Source: Thiotrichales bacterium (GTDB lineage Bacteria > Pseudomonadota > Gammaproteobacteria > HK1). From it: a stretch of DNA of 64,000 nucleotides. Made by a program: the position numbers and the translations under genes. Below are positions 1 through 7,462 of this stretch, piece after piece; position 1 is the first letter of the stretch, and the number at the start of each line of letters is the position of its first letter. Location: NCBI GenBank assembly GCA_026709935.1, contig JAPOSC010000059.1, positions 1 through 64,000 of the forward strand. Direction: 5' to 3'. Below the pieces are notes generated by a model. That model was not told the origin of the DNA. It did no database searches and saw only the letters and a program-made list of their open reading frames with translations.

Positions 1-1
1 C

Positions 2-151
2 GAATACCCCGAACTGTTTTCCCACGACCAGGAGTACGAACGCACCGACGATCCGAAGCTCGATCCGGAGCGAACCGATGGCGGAGTCAAGGTCGGCTTT
101 CGTGGCGAGCGCGTCGAAACTGCTTTCGGTCATGTCGAAGTGTCCGTGTAA
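2..151 (+). CDS. C-terminal end of an unidentified protein (partial)
   Basis: An open frame runs in from the left edge and stops at TAA (149-151), giving 49 residues beginning EYPELFSHDQEYERTDD and ending GHVEVSV. It is acidic and charged, with no membrane segment. I do not recognise the family, and the missing N-terminus makes assignment impossible. A GC-rich inverted repeat lies about 80 bp downstream, in the convergent gap before the next gene, consistent with this being a true gene end. Confidence 0.5.
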   Translation, partial: EYPELFSHDQEYERTDDPKLDPERTDGGVKVGFRGERVETAFGHVEVSV

Positions 152-233
152 CGGCCAGTTTCACGTTGCGGGGAAGGCAAGCGTTCCGAAACATGCGCCG
201 CCCGGGCCCTCGGCGCGGGCGGTGCCACAAGGT

Positions 234-259
234 GACGGGGCGACTACCGCCGCCCCGTC
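234..259. terminator. possible bidirectional terminator hairpin
   Basis: A perfect 9-bp inverted repeat (GACGGGGCG, 8-nt loop, CGCCCCGTC) lies between the ends of two convergent genes (stops at 151 and 284). There is no clear T-run, so intrinsic termination is not certain; position is the main argument. Confidence 0.4.
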
Positions 260-283
260 GTCTGTCCAGGCCTGATTGACGAT

Positions 284-766
284 TCAATAATCGAGGATGA
301 TGCCAAAGGCATGGTTACCATTGTACGGGGCGAACTCCACCCTCTGATTCCCGTGGGTGTCGAACGGAGAAAAGGCCAAACCGACCGTGAAAATTTCAGG
401 CGGTTCCCCCACCTCCTCGTCAGCAACCGTCTGCACGGTGAAGCTCTTCTCGGTGTCGTCCGCAAAGAAGAACAGCGACCCGCTGGCTCTCACAAAGTCC
501 TTGCCCACCGTCGCCGCCCGGCCGTCGCCACCTCCCCCGATTCTGGGAGCAGTGGCGCCGGCCGCCCAAAGGATCTGGACTTCGGCGGGGCCGTCCTTGA
601 CGACCGTGAACTCCAGGGCATTGCCTTCTCCGAATACGGTATACGCTGACCGGCTGAACTTGATAATGGTCACGCCGTCGTCCCCGTCGTCCTGCGCCGT
701 CGCCATGGCGGGCAGCAGCGGGAGGGCGCCGGCCAGGGTCAACGCGACAATCTTGAGCATCTTCAT
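284..766 (-). CDS. secreted Calx-beta-like protein
   Basis: The 160-residue product has a clear Sec signal peptide (MKMLKIVALTLAG followed by a hydrophobic stretch and a cut after about ATAQ, residue 25). The mature part has the Calx-beta pattern: an early beta strand (FSRSAYTVFGEGN), a GKDFVRASGSLFF turn and strand, a DDTEKSFTVQTVADEEV stretch, then a GLAFSP strand. Calx-beta domains are calcium-associated beta sandwiches found in adhesins and extracellular proteins; the exact role here is unknown. The ATG at 764-766 is preceded by AAGGAG at good spacing. A run of 14 G (on the coding strand) lies 67-80 nt upstream and could modulate expression. A second Calx-beta-like gene lies at 1513-2085. 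Confidence 0.75.
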   Translation of the reverse strand: MKMLKIVALTLAGALPLLPAMATAQDDGDDGVTIIKFSRSAYTVFGEGNALEFTVVKDGPAEVQILWAAGATAPRIGGGGDGRAATVGKDFVRASGSLFFFADDTEKSFTVQTVADEEVGEPPEIFTVGLAFSPFDTHGNQRVEFAPYNGNHAFGIILDY

Positions 767-832
767 GGATGGCTCCTTGGTCTGGTGGTTTGCCTGACAG
801 CCCGAGGGGGCTGACGGGATGGAATGTTTGCA

Positions 833-846
833 CCCCCCCCCCCCCC
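833..846. repeat. homopolymeric tract of 14 C (G on minus strand)
   Basis: Fourteen consecutive C residues lie 67 bp upstream of the start codon of the secreted Calx-beta protein on the minus strand. Runs of this length slip readily during replication and, in promoter regions, are a known mechanism of phase variation. Whether this one overlaps a promoter cannot be told from sequence alone. Confidence 0.85.
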
Positions 847-857
847 GTCCAGAAGCA

Positions 858-882
858 TTTTCCTATCGGGGCGATAGGAAAA
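858..882. promoter_or_regulatory. 11-bp perfect palindrome, possible operator or terminator
   Basis: The arms TTTTCCTATCG and CGATAGGAAAA are separated by GGG. It overlaps the 3' end of the integrase fragment and lies upstream of the poly-G tract of the Calx-beta gene. The CCTAT/ATAGG half-site recurs in the palindrome at 1389-1403, upstream of the second Calx-beta gene, which favours a shared protein-binding site. It could also simply be a hairpin ending transcription from the fragment. Confidence 0.5.
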
Positions 883-1030
883 GATGATGCGCGCCGCCTG
901 AATCGGTGTCATGGCGTGCGATCCGGTACGCGCGGCGGGTGTTCGGGGCGAGCGCATCGAGGGCGATGCGGGCCGTCTCGGCCTGCTCGGGAGTGAGCGG
1001 GCCGGTGAGGGTGGTGAGCGCGGAAGTCAT
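863..1030 (-). pseudogene. truncated N-terminus of a tyrosine-recombinase-like protein
   Basis: The 55-codon frame begins at ATG 1028-1030 behind a GGAGG ribosome site and ends at TAG. Residues 12-37 (LTPEQAETARIALDAL, then APNTRRAYRI) look like the start of the SAM-like core-binding domain of phage/XerC-type recombinases, where an N-T-R-R-A-Y helix is typical. The sequence leaves this similarity around residue 40, and the rest of the core-binding and the whole catalytic domain are absent. I read it as an integrase remnant. It could instead be a short protein in its own right, since start and ribosome site are intact. Confidence 0.5.
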
Positions 1031-1094
1031 CGGGGGTCCTCCGTTGGGGTGGGATGGCCCGCTCGGGGTAAACGGGCATTGACTGGAAATCCCT

Positions 1095-1298
1095 TCAGGC
1101 GTGGTTCAGGTACAGGACACCGCCCTGCACTTCGGCGGTCGGCCACGGCGATTCGTCGTTCGGCGGCCATTCGTTCAGGAGGTCGAGCAAGTCGCGGCGA
1201 TTCACCCGGACGAAGAACGTCTCGCCGCTGTGCATCAGCACCGGCATGCGGATCGAACGAGCGCCGTGTTGCCGGAGCTGCTCCATCAGGTCGATCAC
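1095..1298 (-). CDS. small protein of unknown function
   Basis: A 67-residue protein starts at GTG 1296-1298 with a strong GGAGAGGAG ribosome site. It has no signal or membrane segment. The sequence (MEQLRQHGARSIRMPVLMHSG, then RVNRRDLLDLLNEWPPNDE) resembles a small alpha/beta cytosolic protein with an acidic middle. No family recognised. It lies with the integrase fragment in the accessory strip and is transcribed away from the Calx-beta gene at 1513. Confidence 0.5.
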   Translation of the reverse strand: MIDLMEQLRQHGARSIRMPVLMHSGETFFVRVNRRDLLDLLNEWPPNDESPWPTAEVQGGVLYLNHA

Positions 1299-1388
1299 GT
1301 CATGGTCTCCTCTCCTTCAAGTGTCCTCATCGACCATCAAGTCTGTGAGCGTCGGGCCTATCGGGTCGCCGGCGGCACCGCCCGGTGT

Positions 1389-1403
1389 ATAGGAAATTCC
1401 TAT
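1389..1403. promoter_or_regulatory. palindrome ATAGGAA-A-TTCCTAT, candidate operator
   Basis: Seven-bp arms around a single A, in the divergent gap between the small protein (start 1298) and the Calx-beta gene (start 1513). It carries the same CCTATC half-site as the palindrome at 858-882; a third CCTATCGGG copy lies at 1357-1365. Common regulation is inferred. Confidence 0.4.
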
Positions 1404-1512
1404 CCGGTCCATGAGGATTCGATCTTGGACCTGTACGCCGCATCGGCGCTACGGTGCGTACCGTCCATGGTGCGGGACAAAAGCCGCACCTCGTCATACG
1501 GGAGGATGCATC

Positions 1513-2085
1513 ATGAAACCTTCGACCAGCAGAAATTCCGGATTGCTTGCCCGGCGCCTGCGAAGCGGAGCGGCCGGTTGCGCCATCGCGCTGATGCTGG
1601 CGGCGCTGGCGCCGCCGGCGGCGGCGCGGTCACTCATGGCGCCGGAAGTGATCACGGTGATGCCAGGCGAGCCCGCCGTCTTCACCTTCACGCTGCCGCA
1701 ACGGAGCAGGGTCGACGTCCGGTACGCCTACCGCACGGAGAGCGGCACGGCCAAAGCCGGTGACGACTACGAGGCGAAGTCGGGCCATGTGTATTTCCGC
1801 GCCGGTGAGACGCGGGCCCAGGTCGAGGTCAACACCTACGACAATGGCGATGAGGGCGACGAGGATTTCTCACTGGTGCTCTCCCAATTTCAGACGCTGG
1901 TAGTCAACTACTGGGGGGCGACATGGACCTCCGCAGCCCCCTCCCCCTGGTCGTTGCCGAACGGCATTCCCGGCTCCCTTCCTCAGAGCACGACGGTGCG
2001 CGCGATCATCCTCGGCACCGAGAGCCCTGAATACGAGGCAGAGCAATACGGCCAAGAGGACACGGAGGTCGGCGGGGACGGGTAG
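1513..2085 (+). CDS. secreted Calx-beta domain protein
   Basis: The 190-residue product starts at ATG 1513 with GGAGG at 1501-1505. Frames further upstream lack a ribosome site. An arginine-rich N-terminus is followed by a hydrophobic stretch and a signal cleavage region near PPAAARS (about residue 37). Residues about 75-125 carry the Calx-beta signature: RTESGTAKAGDDYEAKSG, then VYFRAGETRAQVEV and DEGDEDFSLVLS. The acidic C-terminus is disordered. Calx-beta proteins bind calcium or act in extracellular adhesion; the partner here is unknown. It is followed at 56 bp by another secreted protein and is likely cotranscribed with it. Confidence 0.75.
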   Translation: MKPSTSRNSGLLARRLRSGAAGCAIALMLAALAPPAAARSLMAPEVITVMPGEPAVFTFTLPQRSRVDVRYAYRTESGTAKAGDDYEAKSGHVYFRAGETRAQVEVNTYDNGDEGDEDFSLVLSQFQTLVVNYWGATWTSAAPSPWSLPNGIPGSLPQSTTVRAIILGTESPEYEAEQYGQEDTEVGGDG

Positions 2086-2140
2086 CCGCCATCGGGGGCG
2101 TCGCCCCACGAAGCGGTGCCAGTGATGGGAGGTCCACACC

Positions 2141-2674
2141 ATGAAACGCACCACACTACTCGCCGCGGTGATTGCGACGATGGTCGCAGGAGGAGCCCTG
2201 GCACAAGACAACACCACCGACGGGTTTCAGACGACAGAGGGCACGAATCAGAAAGGCTTGCCGGAATGCTCCGACTCGGTGGCGCTTGGCGAATACGTGC
2301 TTGAACGCTGGGGAGGCAACGGGATGGCGTTGACCGGCATCTCAAGCCGGAGCGTCGGAGACCCCACCGCGCAGGCAACGACCGAGGCTGAACTCAGGGC
2401 GCAGAGGGACGCATCCGTGGCCGCGTGCGAGACCGTCGGCCACGCAATGACTGAAGAGACGGAGAAGAAACTGGACGAATCGCGCACCAGCTTCGGAGGA
2501 CTCCTGTCGCAACTCTGCCCGACGTGCAACTTCGGCGGGTATCTCGGGTCGGGAAACGCCCAGCATCGCCAGCAGGTCGAGGCGATGACGGCGTGGTATC
2601 AGGCGCAGATTCGCCGCTGCCAGCAGTACTTCACCGACCAGTTCGTCGACACGCTGTGGACGCTCTGCCGGTGA
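2141..2674 (+). CDS. secreted protein of unknown function
   Basis: The 177-residue product starts at ATG 2141 behind GGGAGG. A Sec signal peptide is clear (MKRTTLLAAVIATMVAGGALA, cut about residue 21). The mature part is hydrophilic and mostly helical. It contains seven cysteines (one in PECSD, one in AACET, two in QLCPTCNF, one in RRCQQYF and one in TLCR among them), suggesting disulphides in the periplasm or outside the cell. I do not recognise the family. It follows the Calx-beta gene on the same strand, and may be a partner in a surface or secreted assembly. Confidence 0.65.
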   Translation: MKRTTLLAAVIATMVAGGALAQDNTTDGFQTTEGTNQKGLPECSDSVALGEYVLERWGGNGMALTGISSRSVGDPTAQATTEAELRAQRDASVAACETVGHAMTEETEKKLDESRTSFGGLLSQLCPTCNFGGYLGSGNAQHRQQVEAMTAWYQAQIRRCQQYFTDQFVDTLWTLCR

Positions 2675-2943
2675 AACGCTCGGGCCCGACCCATCCACGC
2701 CACGGCTGAACGCACCGCAGCAATGACACAGTGCCGGACATCACCGCGGATGACCCGTGGGGTACCGGCCTGTGCATCGCGTGCCTCATGCGGGCTCTGG
2801 AGCCCGTATCCGCCACGCCCCGGTACCCCGAGGGGGATCCCGGCCGGACGTGCGAGGAAGTCATCCCCCGGCACAGGCACTGGGCGTTCGGATATTGCCC
2901 GTCGTCGATGCGCACATCGTCCAGGACCGCGCGCTCGATGCCC

Positions 2944-3557
2944 TCACCCCCTCGGACGGTCGGACTTGGACCTTTCCCGAGCCGCGCCGGTGAGCACCGC
3001 GCCGATCCGCTGACGCACGCGCCTCGCTGTCGTCGGCCTCGCGTGCCAGATCGGTGAGAGCACCGCGATCACGTCTTCCGTCGAGATATCGTCCACGCCG
3101 TTATCGGCGAAGCGAGGGAAGACGAACTCCTCAAGCGTCCCGATCCACTGCCTGGCGTGCTTGGCGCTCCGCCAGCCGGGCCGCCGGAGCTCGTGTAGAC
3201 CTTGTGCGCGGCTTCGGCGAAGGTCGGGACGCCACGCGCGCGCTGGCGGTTCGTCTTCGGGTTCCCGCCGTTGCGGACCTCGCGTCGATTCACCAGGGCC
3301 GCCTCGCGCGCCATCTGCAGCGTCACGACCGGATATCCGCCGAGCCCGAGTTCCTGCCGCCGGCCCCTGACGGTGACTCGCTGCACCCAGGACTTCGCGC
3401 CGGATGGCTGAACCATCAGGAACAAGCCTTGCCCATCAAAGTACCGCCCCGGTACCTTGGCGGTGCGCACGGTCCGCTCGCTCAGTGCGTTGTGGAGTCG
3501 CCGCCCACCGACCTTCTTCCCTTTCGGCGCCCGCTCTTCCACAATCCCACCTTCCAT
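2944..3557 (-). pseudogene. frameshifted and truncated P4-type integrase (DUF4102 N-terminus)
   Basis: The first 120 residues match the N-terminal DUF4102 arm domain of P4-like integrases (ALSERTVRTAKVPGRYFDGQ, LFLMVQPSGAKSWVQR, LGLGGYPVVTLQMAREAA), then the linker PTFAEAAHKVY. At about position 3196 the frame breaks. Skipping two bases continues in a second frame as ELRRPGWRSAKHARQW, then GTLEEFVFPRFADNGVDDIS and TARRVRQRIGAVLTGAA, which is the core-binding domain. That frame stops at 2944. The catalytic domain (R, K, HxxR, H, Y) is absent. The gene starts 134 bp from the 3' end of tRNA-Lys and points away from it, the usual arrangement for tRNA-integrating islands. Confidence 0.85.
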
Positions 3558-3643
3558 TCCACCTTTGAGAACCGGGCTCTATGAAAACGAATGAGAACGG
3601 TCAAGACCCGCCCGGAACAGATCTGAAGGGAGATGGTGCGGTA

Positions 3644-3678
3644 ACTTACTGAAATAAAGGGGATAATTTCGAGTAAGT
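3644..3678. repeat. imperfect inverted repeat between tRNA cluster and integrase remnant
   Basis: ACTTACTGAAAT (3644-3655) faces ATTTCGAGTAAGT (3666-3678): 12 paired bases with one bulged G and a 10-nt loop. It lies 13 bp beyond the CCA end of tRNA-Lys. It may terminate the tRNA transcript, or be part of the old integrase/attachment region. Composition is locally AT-rich compared with the surroundings. Confidence 0.5.
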
Positions 3679-3690
3679 CACTGATTTCCT

Positions 3691-3766
<76 letters not shown>

Positions 3767-3772
3767 GTCTAT

Positions 3773-3849
3773 TGGGGTGAGCGAAGGGATTCGAACCCTC
3801 GACCGCTGGAGCCACAATCCAGAGCTCTACCAACTGAGCTACGCCCACC
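3773..3849 (-). tRNA. tRNA-His (GTG)
   Basis: A 77-nt cloverleaf with anticodon GTG, encoded CCA and the extra 5' G (position -1) opposite C73 that identifies tRNA-His. It is the third gene of the Pro-Arg-His-Lys cluster as transcribed, 6 bp from tRNA-Lys. Confidence 0.95.
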
Positions 3850-3868
3850 ATTGCTCGTCATCATCGAC

Positions 3869-3945
3869 TGGCGCGCCCGGCAGGACTCGAACCTGCGACC
3901 CGCGGCTTAGAAGGCCGCTGCTCTATCCGGCTGAGCTACGGGCGC
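3869..3945 (-). tRNA. tRNA-Arg (TCT)
   Basis: A 77-nt cloverleaf. Anticodon stem GCGGC/GCCGC with loop CTTCTAA gives anticodon TCT, reading AGA/AGG. CCA is encoded. Confidence 0.95.
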
Positions 3946-3978
3946 GTTTCGAGGTAATAGCCGGGAGCGGCGCCATAC

Positions 3979-4055
<77 letters not shown>

Positions 4056-4122
4056 CAGCCTTGGACGGCGGATGATACGCACCGCACCAGTCACGATCAA
4101 TTCGCAGCCTTGCAAATAAGGA

Positions 4123-5043
4123 TCAGCCGCGGGGGTGATGTCGGGCGTGAAGCACCTTGAGCCGTTCGCGGGCGATATGGGTGTAGATCTGGGTGGTGGA
4201 GATATCGCGGTGCCCGAGGAGCATCTGGACCACGCGGAGGTCCGCGCCGTGATCGAGCAGGTGGGTGGCGAACGCATGACGTAGTGTGTGCGGCGAAATG
4301 TCCCGCGAAATTCCCGCCCGCACCGCGTATCGCTTGATGAGATGCCAGAACGCCTGTCGTGTCATCGCACCACCGCGGGAGGTGGGAAACAGGGCGGGGC
4401 TTCGCTTCGCCCCGAGAATGTCCGCGCGCCCCTGCCGCAGAAAACGTTCCAACCAGTCCACGGCCAGTTCACCGAGAGGAACGAGGCGTTCCTTGCCGCC
4501 CTTGCCGACGACCCGCAGCACCCCCTGGATCAGGTTCACCTGCTCTGAGCGCAGACCGACGAGCTCCGACACTCGCAGCCCGGTCGCGTAGAGCACCTCC
4601 AGCATGGCGCGATCCCGAATACCGGTTGCGGTCTCTAGGTCGGGGGCGGCAAGCAGCCGCTCCACCTCCTGCTCCGAGAGCACCCCGGGCAGCGGGCGAC
4701 CGAGTCTCGGCGCATCGACGCGATGGCACGGGTTGCTCCCGATCCGTCCCTCGCGCTCCAGGTGCTGGTAGAAGCGTCGCAGTGCCGACAGACGCCTGGC
4801 CACGGTGCGGGGAGGCCAGTGCGCGTGCTCACCGAGAAAGTCGAGGACATCGAGCCGGCGTGCATTCTCGAGCCTGCGGCGTCGACCGGAAAGCCACCGG
4901 GAGAACCGCGAGAGATCACTACGGTACGCCGAAAGCGTGGCCTCGGCGAGACCGCGCTCCATCCAGATCAGATCGACGAACTCCTCGATGCTGCGGGAAT
5001 CGGCGTCGCTTGCCGCCGGCAACGCTGCGGGCCGGGGCTTCAT
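4123..5043 (-). CDS. xerD: site-specific tyrosine recombinase XerD
   Basis: XerD acts with XerC at dif to resolve chromosome dimers at the septum, under FtsK control. The 306-residue length is normal. The SAM-like core-binding domain spans about residues 17-100. The catalytic domain has all active residues: R157 (GLRVSEL), K181 (GKGGKERL), H252 and R255 (HTLRHAFATHLL), H278 (LLGHRD) and the nucleophile Y287 (TTQIYTH). The ATG start gives the standard N-terminus. It lies downstream of the rpsP-rimM-trmD-rplS cluster on the same strand. XerC is the alternative, but the C-terminal motif and context favour XerD. Confidence 0.93.
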   Translation of the reverse strand: MKPRPAALPAASDADSRSIEEFVDLIWMERGLAEATLSAYRSDLSRFSRWLSGRRRRLENARRLDVLDFLGEHAHWPPRTVARRLSALRRFYQHLEREGRIGSNPCHRVDAPRLGRPLPGVLSEQEVERLLAAPDLETATGIRDRAMLEVLYATGLRVSELVGLRSEQVNLIQGVLRVVGKGGKERLVPLGELAVDWLERFLRQGRADILGAKRSPALFPTSRGGAMTRQAFWHLIKRYAVRAGISRDISPHTLRHAFATHLLDHGADLRVVQMLLGHRDISTTQIYTHIARERLKVLHARHHPRG

Positions 5044-5216
5044 CGAGGTTCATTTCCTGCGCCACCCGCACGCAGCTTCACAGTTGCGCCGGAAACACCC
5101 CGGGATCCTTCAGGCGGCGCCGCATGGCGCCGGCGGCGAGGGCATCTCACTCCCCGGCGAGGTGCGGACAGGCTTTCCGATTGGGGCACGACACCGGTTG
5201 CGAACGGTTCGGGGAT

Positions 5217-5561
5217 TCAGATCTTCTCCCGGATCTTCGCAGCATTTCCGGACCTGCCGCGCAGATAGTAGAGTTTGGCCCGACGCACCGCGCCGCGCCG
5301 TTTGACCGTCACGTCCTCGATCTGCGGGCTATGCGTCTGGAACACGCGCTCGACCCCCTCACCGTGAGAGATCTTCCTCACCGTGAAGGAGGAGTTCAGG
5401 CCGCGGTTTCGCTTGGCGATGACGACACCCTCGAACGACTGGAGCCGTTCGCGGGTGCCCTCCTTGACCTTGACCCGGACGACGATGGTGTCTCCGGCCG
5501 AGAACTCGGGCACGACGTCTCGAAGCTGCTCGGCCTCGATCTCACTGATGATCTGGCTCAT
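5217..5561 (-). CDS. rplS: 50S ribosomal protein L19
   Basis: A 114-residue L19, standard length, at the 30S-50S interface. It starts at ATG 5559-5561 ([14 protein letters not shown]) behind AGGAG. An upstream in-frame extension reads through trmD and is not used. Family motifs: [52 protein letters not shown] and [16 protein letters not shown]-like [10 protein letters not shown]. The start lies 1 nt after the trmD stop, so translation is probably coupled in the rpsP operon. Confidence 0.97.
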   Translation of the reverse strand: MSQIISEIEAEQLRDVVPEFSAGDTIVVRVKVKEGTRERLQSFEGVVIAKRNRGLNSSFTVRKISHGEGVERVFQTHSPQIEDVTVKRRGAVRRAKLYYLRGRSGNAAKIREKI

Positions 5562-5562
5562 C

Positions 5563-6357
5563 TCATTCGCTCCTTTCTCCTGTCGCCGCCGGATCGACAG
5601 CCGGCGCGGCACGTTCGCTCATGTACTCCTCCAGCAACGCCCGCTCCTCCGGCTCGAGGCCGCGACCGCGACCGCGCAGAAGATCAGGTCGGCGCTCCCA
5701 GGTGCGTCCAAGTGACTGCTTCAGCCGCCAGCGTCGAATCGCCCCGTGGTCTCCCGAGAGCAGCACCTCCGGGACTTTGCGCTGGGCCACTGTCTCCGGG
5801 CGCGTGAAGTGCGGACAGTCAAGCAGACCATTCGAGAACGAGTCCGCGTCGGCCGAACCCTCGTGTCCGAGCACCCCGGGAATCAGGCGCGTCATCGCGT
5901 CGATGACCACCATCGCGGCCAGCTCGCCGCCGCTCAGGACGTAGTCGCCCAGGGAGAGTTCCTCGTCCACCTCCGCATCCAGAAGCCGCTCGTCGATACC
6001 TTCATATCGACCACAGAGCAGCACCAGCGGCATCCCGCCCGCCAGACGGCCGATATCGTCCTGATCGAGTCTCGACCCCTGCGGCGAGAGATGGATGGTG
6101 CGACTCCCAGCGCCCACCGCATCGCGCGCCGCCGCAATCGCGAGCCGCACCGGCTCGTACATCATCACCATGCCGGGACCCCCGCCGTAGGGTCGGTCGT
6201 CGACCCGGCGATGACGGTCCCGGGCGTAGTCGCGCGGATTCCAGCAATCGAGTTCCAGCAGCCCGCGCTCCACCGCGCGTCCCGTCACGCCGTACCGGGC
6301 GACGGCTGTCACCATCTCCGGGAAGAGCGTCACGACCGCGACTCTCACTGCCGACAT
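5563..6357 (-). CDS. trmD: tRNA (guanine-N1)-methyltransferase TrmD
   Basis: TrmD makes m1G37 in tRNAs reading CUN, CCN and CGG, preventing +1 frameshifts. It is a SPOUT-class, SAM-dependent, trefoil-knot dimer. The 264-residue protein has the expected motifs: TLFPEMV near the N-terminus, [26 protein letters not shown], the knot region [20 protein letters not shown], then [13 protein letters not shown] and [11 protein letters not shown]. It is the third gene of rpsP-rimM-trmD-rplS; rimM ends 2 nt upstream of its start. Confidence 0.97.
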   Translation of the reverse strand: MSAVRVAVVTLFPEMVTAVARYGVTGRAVERGLLELDCWNPRDYARDRHRRVDDRPYGGGPGMVMMYEPVRLAIAAARDAVGAGSRTIHLSPQGSRLDQDDIGRLAGGMPLVLLCGRYEGIDERLLDAEVDEELSLGDYVLSGGELAAMVVIDAMTRLIPGVLGHEGSADADSFSNGLLDCPHFTRPETVAQRKVPEVLLSGDHGAIRRWRLKQSLGRTWERRPDLLRGRGRGLEPEERALLEEYMSERAAPAVDPAATGERSE

Positions 6358-6359
6358 CC

Positions 6360-6872
6360 TCAGTCGTCCGGATGCCAGTCGACGACGATGACCCCCCGTT
6401 CGACATCGACCGACCGCACGACCGTCCCCGAAATGAACGGGATCAGCCGTTCGAACTCCCCTCGGACCACCATCACGTCGTTGGCGCCCGTCTCCAGCAT
6501 CCGCTCGACCTCACCGAGATCGACGCCATCGGCGGTGGCGACACGGAGTCCGACCAGGTCCGTCCAGTAGAACTCGCCGTCTTCCGGGTCCGGAAGCCGC
6601 GATCGCTCTATCGCGATTTCTCGTCCCCGGTATCGCAACGCCTGATCGCGATCGTGGCAACCCTCGAACCGCGCAACCACGCCGCGCCCTTGCGCCCGCC
6701 CTTCGGCCACCGCGACCATAGTCCAATGACCGTCCCGGCCGACCAACCACGGCGCGTACCGCAGGATGTTCTCCGGCGGCTCCGTGCTCGACCGGATCCT
6801 CACCCAGCCGCGCACGCCACAGGGACCGGTGATGGTTCCGAGCACAACCCGCCGCTGCTCTTCCGGCACCAT
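6360..6872 (-). CDS. rimM: 16S rRNA processing protein RimM
   Basis: RimM helps mature the head of the 30S subunit and binds S19. The 170-residue length is typical. The N-terminal beta-barrel shows [18 protein letters not shown]. The C-terminal PRC-barrel begins near [17 protein letters not shown] and ends [18 protein letters not shown] with VDWHPDD. It sits between rpsP (56 nt upstream) and trmD on the minus strand, the standard operon order. Confidence 0.95.
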   Translation of the reverse strand: MVPEEQRRVVLGTITGPCGVRGWVRIRSSTEPPENILRYAPWLVGRDGHWTMVAVAEGRAQGRGVVARFEGCHDRDQALRYRGREIAIERSRLPDPEDGEFYWTDLVGLRVATADGVDLGEVERMLETGANDVMVVRGEFERLIPFISGTVVRSVDVERGVIVVDWHPDD

Positions 6873-6928
6873 CCGTCACCGTCCACCCGGAGGCGCCGGT
6901 GGCGGTACCGCTCGCGCTCGGGACGCGC

Positions 6929-7165
6929 CTACAGGGAACGAAGCAGCTTCGCCACCGAGTCGCTGGCACGGGCTCCGCAGGACTTCCAGTGCTCGATCCT
7001 TGCGGTGTCGATCCGAATCCGCTCTTCGCTCTCGGTAGCGATCGGGTTGAAGAAGCCGACGCGTTCGATGAACCGTCCTCCGCGCCGGCTGCGGCTGTCC
7101 GCAACCACCACATGGTAGAAGGGCCTGCGTTTTGCGCCGGCACGGGCGAGTCGAATTTTGACCAT
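6929..7165 (-). CDS. rpsP: 30S ribosomal protein S16
   Basis: A 78-residue S16 of normal length. It has the conserved N-terminus [20 protein letters not shown], then [20 protein letters not shown] and [16 protein letters not shown]. It is the first gene of the rpsP-rimM-trmD-rplS operon. The 297 bp up to ffh should hold the operon promoter. Confidence 0.97.
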   Translation of the reverse strand: MVKIRLARAGAKRRPFYHVVVADSRSRRGGRFIERVGFFNPIATESEERIRIDTARIEHWKSCGARASDSVAKLLRSL

Positions 7166-7462
7166 GGCTGAAAAGGTTTCCTGTTACTCCGCCTCTGACC
7201 GGCGAAACTGCGTCCGAGGGCAAGCAACGAATTCTATGCTCCGAGGCGACGTCACCGCAACGCTCGCTTGTCTGGGTTGGCTGGTGCTCGGCAGCGATTC
7301 CCGCCGGGCTCCGAGGAACCGTCACGCGCTGCGATTCCAACGGGTTTCAACCGACGGAACATCCAGGCAGGGAGATTGCAAGAGCCGACTTCAGCTCAGC
7401 GAGTGGCTCAAGCCCGGCAGGAATGGCCGTGCGCCCGGCTCCGCCTCCCGGAAGCGCCCGCG

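Noticed and set aside
2731-3057. Plus-strand open frame of 108 codons with a C-x-x-C pair near its N-terminus
   Set aside because: It has no ribosome site, overlaps the integrase remnant in its second half, and shows no family similarity; the first 60 codons could be real but I cannot support it.
3069-3557. Integrase remnant as an intact 162-residue protein
   Set aside because: The last 40 residues lose all similarity while the neighbouring frame carries the continued core-binding domain, so it is a frameshift.
7166-7462. Possible small gene between rpsP and ffh
   Set aside because: No frame with a ribosome site or recognisable sequence; best explained as the rpsP operon promoter region and ffh 3' flank.
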